A stretch of DNA of 64,000 nt, taken from contig CM060732.1 in NCBI GenBank assembly GCA_030704615.1, positions 13,082,001-13,146,000 of the forward strand. Reading direction: 5' to 3'. This document shows, in pieces, positions 57,701 to 64,000 of this stretch. The notes below the pieces were generated by a model. It saw nothing but the letters and a program-made list of their open reading frames with translations. It ran no database searches and was not told where the DNA came from. The stretch is from Takakia lepidozioides. Lineage: Eukaryota > Streptophyta > Takakiopsida > Takakiales > Takakiaceae. Made by a program: the position numbers and the translations under genes. How positions within the stretch are numbered: the stretch's first letter is position 1; each line of letters begins with the position of its first letter.

Positions 57701-60700
57701 CACACAAGGGAACAACAATAGAATGACATGCCTGTAAATGGCTCTTGACATGAAAAATATTGATGCCTTGAACGCCCATTAAACGTAGCACCGCTTTTGG
57801 TGTTGCCCCTGACAGAAGAGAGAGATCCACATGTTTAATCCACATGTTTAATCATTATTACCGTCTCCTTGGCTGGGGGATTGAATGGGTAGAAACCTGG
57901 TTTACATTTTGTAATCTATACTCTACTTCCACCAAAAATGTGCACATATATAACAAAAAATCAGCATGTCAAGAAGTCCAACCATGTATGTGCCCATGTA
58001 CTTGATGTAAGCTAAATACACATTGGTGAAAATTCTAGCATGCCAAACTTCGTACATTCACAGAGAAATGCATATGAACCAGAGCAAACAGGCGACAGAT
58101 AAAAAGAATGAAAAAGGAAAGAAGCTCAAATCACCCACAAAAAGACCAAAAGCTTACGGGACAATAGCACATAACAAAAAGACAATCTTGGCAGAAAGGT
58201 GGAGGGAACAGAGAAAGGGCAAGTTACACACGTTCAGCCCCACCCATCCGAGTGACAGCATCCACAAAGCGCTCATGCAGCTCTGGTGTCCAACGCAACC
58301 GTGACTTGACAGACGCTGCCGCCGCCGCCGCCGCTGATGGCCCGGGGCTACCTGGAGATGCCACACCCACACCCAGGCCAACAAGTAAACCTTCAGAAAT
58401 TTATTGGTTGTGAAATTGGAACATTTGTAGGAATTGACCTCTGACTGAGGACAACAAATACCAAAAATAGGAGAGTAAGTACTGATAGAACATTATAAAT
58501 ACATCTCAGAGGACAAACAAGTGCCAACCTGAGGGTTGTTGGTCCGTAGGTAGGCCATTGTGAGGGGTTGGTGCAGTAACCAACGGTCCAAACCTTTGTT
58601 CTTGATGAAGTGTCTGCATCATAGATAGATTTAGCATTCTAAAGGTAGGATAAAGCTTTAGTTTCTTGTACACTTGTGTGGTAGATTAGAAGAACAGCAA
58701 ATATGCTTCCCCTTTCTCTCTGTGTCCTGCTTGTAGAGTGTAGCTCAGTACCTAGAAAATAGACATTAACCTTCAACAGCACCTATATCCCCGCTACAGT
58801 CTCAGTCCTGGATCCCTATGCACACCAAAGACTCTCGGGGGGGGGAAGGTGGGGGGAGAGAAGTAGAATAATGCAGGGCACTATAAACTCAAGGAGAGCA
58901 TGAGGAGAGTGTGATACTGAATGGACACATAAGGCCACTTTCAGAGGGATTTCATAATTAAGAAACTAATCTCAAACAGCAACTATGGCATCCCTTTATC
59001 TCTGTCCCATTTGCCTCTGCAAACCAAACACCCGCTCCCCGCTGGCTGGCCCACCACCTTCCCTTCTTCCATATGCTTCAGGCATAAAGACATACCCTCT
59101 CATCACCACTCTCGACATCAATGATTTCCGTCCAACAGTTTGCTGTGGAGTCTGCATCAGGTACTAGCTCAGTCCACTTCAGCCACTCAGATCCTCCTCC
59201 AAATACATCAGTGCTTAGCGGCTCCACCATCTGTGAAGAATCAGTTGCATCCCCATGTGAAGTGCGATCCGGAGAGTTCAACAATACCTGCAGCAGCCAC
59301 AGATGCAGTGAACAAAAGGGAAAGAAAATCCCACCAGCTACCAGTGCAGGGCTGGCAGCCTACTACGCGAGGCACTTTGCCTTCAGATATCTTTTTGATA
59401 CTTCTGACAGCTCATAGTCAGCATTAGGAGCTAGGTTTACACCCTGCAGTGAGTCAGTTCCCTCCCCCTCCCCTTCAGGAAAAGGAGCCACGTCCAGAAT
59501 ACCTAAGTTTCAGGAGTCACTGCAAAGTGAGGAGATAGGTGTTGACAGAAGCTCCTATTCATTCCTACCACCAAGCCCTACCTGTAAAGGAAATAAATGT
59601 AGGCACTACTCTTCGCGAACACACTTTCCCAGGGCAACAAAGAGCTAGAAAAATCACAAACCAGAAAACTCTATGACAGTTACAGAGAGATAGGGATATG
59701 CATTTACTGCAAGGTAGCGGACATCAAGGTATTCCCTTCTACAGCAAAGTACCTTTCCCGACAGAATCCCCACAGGATACTACACCTCCCAGAGATACTT
59801 GCTGCGTTTCAACCCACTAGCTATGCTACCACATCCCGCAGAATTCAGCTTTGCAACTACAAAAAGATTGAAGACGAATTAAAGAGCACACCTGTAGTCC
59901 AAAGTCAGACTCATCACTATCTTCAGTTTTTGGGGCGGCTTCCAATCCTGAAGTTGAGCAGAGCCCAGTAGAGCCAGCTTGGTTTGGTGGCCCATGATTC
60001 AACTCCTCAAAAGGGTGATGACTGGCTGCCTGGGGTCCCATCCCTGTGTATGGCAGAGAAAAAGGAGTGCCTCCGCCCAATTTTCCATGGTGCTTGCCCA
60101 TCTCCCTTGGTGGATGAAAAGACCCAGAAGTCCCTCGCACAAGGGGTTGTGGCTGGTTACCAGATGAACCAGGGATGGCCTCTGGAGGCCACTGTACACC
60201 GCTCTGTTGGGAGTTCGACCACTGGGGGCCCGCTTTCTGGTTGCCCGGCATCTGCACAGGGGCTCGATAAGAAGGGGATCCTTGATATTGGGGCTGCATT
60301 TGGTTATGGCCAACTCCAGGTATTGTCTGACCCAAATTTGCTGCGGGATCTTTCAGTGGCGAAGTAGGGACAGGGCCTCTAAAAGCTGGATGATGATGAG
60401 GCTGGTGAGTGGAGGTTTCATATTGAGCTTGACCCAGGTACGGCTGCTGGGTGTGGAGGTAAGGGGCGCCTCCCTGCTGGGTGGATGGCCACAGTGTGTC
60501 GGATTGCTGAGAGGTCGCCTGTTGTGGGTGGTGATATGGAGCTTGCGATGAGGCCGTCTGTTGCGCACTAGACCACTGGCCGGCAGTGCTTGCCAACGGG
60601 GGAGGGAGAACCGAGGAGAGCGCCACAGCCGACTGTGGCTGTACCTGTTGAGTGCCGGACTGCTGCACACCAACCTGCTGTGTCACCAATTGCTGGGGAA

Positions 60701-60944
60701 GGTAGTAGGGATGATGCTGGTGGCGCGGCATCGACTGTTGGTTCCCTCCCACGGATACTGGAAACGTTTTTCCATACGCCTGCGGAGGCAGAAAAGGTGG
60801 ACCTCCGCCATCCCCTTGCTGCTTCGGCTCTTGTTGAGCTGCGCCACTTGGTAGTGCTGTGGGCATCGACGCAGATTTCACTGTGCTCTGATGGCCTGTC
60901 TGATGGGGCTGCCAGCCCTCCACCCCCTGTCTGTTCATGAGCAT
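54787..60944 (-). CDS. MYB-CC (GARP/G2-like) transcription factor, PHR1-like
   Basis: Exons in minus order: 60944-59892 (ATG with TAG just upstream; Gln/Pro/His-rich), 59287-59096 (GGGSEWLKWTELV...WTEII, the PHR N-terminal motif), 58613-58529, 58351-58232, 57808-57732, 57318-57288, one unresolved linker exon, about 56036-55967, 55692-54787. The MYB repeat is split: SRLRWTPELHERFVDAVTRM, then ATPKAVLRLMGVQG and FHVKSHLQ, then KYRL. The coiled coil is LQIQLEVQKRLHEQLE|VQRELQLRIEAQGQSLQKMI, the MYB-CC signature. Joins agree in phase up to the KYRL exon and again across the coiled coil. The intron after KSHLQ starts with GC (cag|gcatgt). PHR1-type factors bind P1BS (GNATATNC) and drive phosphate-starvation genes; DNA binding is in the nucleus. 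The long Gln-rich ends (about 350 and 300 residues) are unusual and suggest activation domains. Confidence 0.85.
56371..56372 (-). other. Strong unassigned splice donor within the MYB-CC gene
   Basis: aaatgc|gtgagt (minus sense) lies between the KYRL exon and the coiled-coil exon, preceded by an open ATG AAA AAA TAT GCT TAC GCC GAT frame. No acceptor gives an in-phase exon because of a stop just before it, so the linker exon stays unresolved. Confidence 0.35.
56808..57045 (-). mobile_element. tRNA-derived SINE, copy 2, in an intron of the MYB-CC gene
   Basis: In minus sense the head has a polymerase III A box (tggcccagcgg, 57033-57023) and B box (ggttcaaagcc, 56989-56979). The body runs to accaggcaacacggttgccc and ccttctaac. 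It matches 5315-5520. It is a tRNA-like head with extra sequence, so not a functional tRNA. Confidence 0.62.
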
Positions 60945-62089
60945 CTACCACTGAAGACCTGAACGTGTCAGAGCACGCCCAAACCGGCACAAGCGCTGCC
61001 CCGGCTTTCTCGCACCACAACAACCCTGTTTGCATACCCTTTCTTCTTTGATGCTCTGCGTCTCTGCGCTAATAACCGTTGTGGATTGCCCCTACTCTCC
61101 GTCTCCTGTTCAAGAATCCACCTCCTGCAACCATTCCTCTCACATAGGTATCCCCTCTCTCCTCTTACGCAGCGCTGACGCTTCTCCCACTTACGTTACC
61201 TTTTCCCTGTCCGCATACACCTGTATATATATATATCTCTCTCTCTCGAATCCATCAATCGACCAAACACCTCACACGAAACCTTCAAGAATTGTCGACT
61301 CTCAATTCCTCCAAGCCACAACCCCTAAGAAATCCCACGCCCCCAAACCCTCACGCAGGGCCTGGAAGCGAAGCAATGGTATCCTTCCTTTTCTCTCTCT
61401 CTCTCTCTCGCTTCCCAAGTTTTGTCTGCAGGCCTACCACGGCAGTCCACTTTTACCGGCAGTTAAAGTAACCAGCGGGTTTACCATCGTCCCCGTACGC
61501 AGAATCTGGCGATACTATCACCTCCTTGGCGAAGCCACAAATTTTATTATCGCCAACTCCTCTCGCGCAATAGCTTTCCGCCAAATATCCCGCAAAACAG
61601 AACTGAATCTCCAGCCAATGTAATAGTTAATAATTAATATTATATAATTGTCTTCATAATCCACTCACGCAACTTGCATGACTGAAAATTGCACTGCTTC
61701 TCTACGTCAATAAATCTTAATAATATTAAATAAACTTACCTTTGGTGATTTGGACTTGTCGTTTAGCTAATTGTAGATCGGTTTTTCATCCATTAAATAA
61801 GCCGTGGATGGATGATAATAGATAAGGAATAGTTAAATATGATTTCTTCTTTTTTTATGCATTTGACTGGGAAATTGTCTCCAAATATAGACAACTGGCA
61901 CGAAAATGGTTGACAGATAAATAAAACACGTGGACTTCCCTCGTGTCTATCACCACCCTTGATTCTGACCAATAGCCTTCAGATTTCATCCGTCCAATAT
62001 TCATCCTGAGAATAACAACAATAAATTATTCTTCTTGTAAAACCTCCCCTAGTCTATCTACAAGTGGACCCATGCCCGGACTTTAACTT
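60945..62089. promoter_or_regulatory. Upstream region of the MYB-CC gene
   Basis: Contains (CT)n tracts at about 61236-61250 and 61389-61410 and a tatatatata run at 61222. CT-rich leaders near the start site are common in plants. On the minus strand these would be GA repeats in the promoter or 5' UTR. A 197-codon plus-strand frame here is low-complexity and lacks an ATG start. Confidence 0.4.
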
Positions 62090-62269
62090 TAGGGTGAGCC
62101 ATACATTTGGTAGTAGGGAGGTTGCCATCCATCCTCGCAGTTAAGTAAATTCGTTGCAGTGCCCTAGCTACAGACTTTATGTTTCCAAGTCACCACCTTC
62201 TTGACAACGGTGACACAGAGAGTTTTCCGGTCGAGCCGGCGTAACTAAGAGCCACTTCACCTTGCGGCT

Positions 62270-62640
62270 ACGGCCCCTCTCTTTGGGAGATGGGCCCGAT
62301 AACGGTGACATATACAAAGTAGTGCCGGGATTGTGGGGCCATCAACCCCAAAGGTCACAGTCGTCAAACTTGCACCGTCGGTCGACCCCACAATTGGTAC
62401 ATTTTGTTAGAGTACCACCGCACCTCCTCATACCATCACATTTCTTATTTTCCTTCTGTTATTGGGCCGGGGGATTTGCTGTTTCCTCTACAACCACCCA
62501 ACCCCCATGTGGATTTGAACCCAGGGACGCCTGCTACTTATCAGTAAAAGTGGGCCAACTAGGCAGGCAAGGTGCACTTTTTGGGCTTGTCTTATGTGGG
62601 AGAACATGGGAGCCTTGGGTTGAAAGAGATATAGGTTGGT
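62270..62640 (-). mobile_element. tRNA-derived SINE of another family
   Basis: Minus sense: gcctagttggccca (A box-like) about 62560, ctgggttcaaatccac (B box GGTTCAAATCC) about 62515, then a G-rich body gggggttgggtggttgtag and onward. The borders are approximate; the body may reach 62100. Confidence 0.5.
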
Positions 62641-63077
62641 CCTTTGAGTGATGGAAGAGGTGTATGTAGGTGTTGCGGTCGTGATGGAAAAAGAGATATA
62701 TGTTGGTGTTGTGGTCCAATGGGGGACAGTAAAGAGATGAGCGGGCTTTCCCACCATCGCACATTCCCAGTACATTCGTTTTTTAGGGCTGCATTGCCCT
62801 AACAAGCCTCCTCCGCTTTGAGCGGCTTGTGTGCTGCGCGTCAACGTTGCGCCGCGCGCATCCAACTAAACTATGTTGTAGTGTGTACCATACCCAATGA
62901 TTTTGGGTCAACTAAATTGAAGAAATAAATAATATATATTTTATTACACAACCAAAATCCTGTGGTAAATGAGGTAAGGCATAACGAAGATTGGGATTGT
63001 AGCAACTTACATCCAAAATGGTGGCATGTGCAGAGGCGTTAAATTGCTGATGGTCGGAGGACGGAAAACATGTTATG

Positions 63078-63340
63078 TAATAGGGAACGGAATTTCTAGT
63101 GACTATTACATCAGGTTCGATGCCGGATCGGCCTCACGTCAGGTTCGCCGGCATCGAACCTGCTGTAATAGTCGAAATCCAGTTCCCTTGCATAAAAGAT
63201 TAGGGCTAAGTTCTAGTGACCTATTTCACTGTCATATTGCAGATTCGGAATGGGTCACTAGAATCATAAAGAGCAATTCCGTGAAATAATCAACCTCTAA
63301 GCAATGAAGGAATACTTAGCCCAAATCTTTTATGGATGAA
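63078..63340. mobile_element. Nested foldback element
   Basis: Hairpin 1: 63082-63126 pairs with 63148-63188 (core ggttcgatgccgg / ccggcatcgaacc). Hairpin 2: 63193-63226 pairs with 63249-63263 and 63314-63333 (ttctagtgacc / gggtcactagaa; agattagggctaag / cttagcccaaatct). No ORF. The two left arms share ttctagtgac, so both hairpins derive from one sequence. Confidence 0.7.
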
Positions 63341-63625
63341 ATATATATTGTAATACTAGTTTACAACTTGAGTGCAACTTTCGCTGGTCGTTACTATAAA
63401 CAAACTATCTCACTAAACTGAACTATGTTTTTATAGGGGTAAGATGATTGTGAGGGCCGGGCGGCCTAGTGAACTTTCTAACGACAGTTCCGAATACCCA
63501 ATCCGCATAAAAGATGGAGATGGATTCAGAATATGTGTGGAAAATCGTCATTCCAAATTCAGAATATGTCACTTGAAATTACAGTCGGAAAGAAGCCACC
63601 TCTACAGAGTACAAATGCCTAGAGG

Positions 63626-63910
63626 CAGTGTTTTTAAGTCTGGCGAAATTTCGCACTTTTTCGACCTCCAAAAAACAAATCCGAATATTCTGTCATAAAT
63701 TCCCTATTTTCTCATGGATGAAATCGCCAAAATTCTCCAAAACAAATATAAATCTTGGATGAATTCGCCTAATGGATGATATGCATGGTTGAAAGTACAG
63801 CTGAGGATGATTCTGTCCAAATTTCAGTGGATGAACAGAAAATATGGCTAATTTCCTGCAAAACTCAGTAGCCACTCCTGTTATTTCCCAAATTTGAAAA
63901 AAAAACACTG
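63626..63910. mobile_element. hAT-type MITE, 285 bp
   Basis: Ends cagtgttttt (63626-63635) and aaaaacactg (63901-63910) are perfect inverted repeats, flanked by ctagagg on both sides (63619-63625 and 63911-63917), a 7-base match to the expected 8-base hAT target duplication. No ORF. Internal ggatgaa/ttcatcc-like words recur. Confidence 0.75.
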
Positions 63911-64000
63911 CTAGAGGCATGCCCTATTTACTTTGTTTCAAACTTCTTACCTTTATCTCCGATTAACCTGTAATGAGTCGACATCGTCAAGACGCCACCT

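Noticed and set aside
61030-61623. 197-codon plus-strand ORF upstream of the MYB-CC gene
   Set aside because: Begins without ATG, is largely Ser/Thr/Pro from CT repeats, and overlaps the presumed promoter.
62500-62575. Functional tRNA gene
   Set aside because: A and B box-like words are present but no cloverleaf or acceptor stem closes; fits a SINE head.

Overview
The window looks like nuclear DNA of a streptophyte (a land plant or a charophyte-grade alga). The evidence is a MYB-CC (PHR1-type GARP) gene with many short exons, Ty3-type LTR retrotransposons, a plant-style MULE, tRNA-derived SINEs, and no operons or bacterial ribosome binding sites. The species cannot be fixed. The mix of piggyBac relics, a Ty3 element with a PHD finger and CAC/CTC-rich repeats would suit an early-diverging streptophyte better than a flowering plant, but that is inference.

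Layout. 1-3.05 kb: MULE transposase broken by one nonsense codon. 3.1-9.6 kb: AT-rich island with a 0.65 kb tandem duplication, a SINE, and an intronless DUF155 (RMND1/RRG-like) gene on the minus strand. 8.8-13.5 kb: a TTAA-flanked foldback-ended element, then the left end and decayed coding region of a piggyBac-type transposon. 14-21 kb: a Ty3 retrotransposon whose central 4.2 kb (end of gag, protease, RT-RNase H, first part of integrase) is inverted between plus-strand gag and plus-strand integrase C-terminus. 21.3-36.7 kb: two copies of a second Ty3 family (Tat/Athila-like by protease and gag features) pointing away from each other. They have ~1 kb LTRs carrying a CACAGCC minisatellite, and a long coiled-coil ORF sits between pol and the 3' LTR. 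37-39.1 kb: an unidentified K/E-rich exon segment. 39.1-40.5 kb: another, younger pol fragment. 40.5-43.9 kb: a third, minus-strand Ty3 lineage ending in a PHD finger. 43.9-44.9 kb: a duplicated small exon module.

46.8-48.2 kb holds two TTAA elements placed end to end and sharing the middle TTAA; the first belongs to the same family as the element at 8.8 kb. From 48.6 kb the window turns into host gene space on the minus strand: an unidentified intron-rich gene (about 48.6-53 kb) and a PHR1-like MYB-CC transcription factor (54.8-60.9 kb), for which most exon joins can be phased. The right end (62-64 kb) holds a tRNA-derived SINE, a nested foldback element and a 285-bp hAT-type MITE with target duplication.

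Most transposon genes here are dead through stops, frameshifts or rearrangement. Two in-frame stops (MULE and piggyBac) are best explained by CAG to TAG changes, as expected for deamination of methylated cytosine. Intact-looking coding units are the DUF155 ORF, the ORF ahead of gag at 14.5 kb, the inverted RT-RNase H ORF and the MYB-CC gene.
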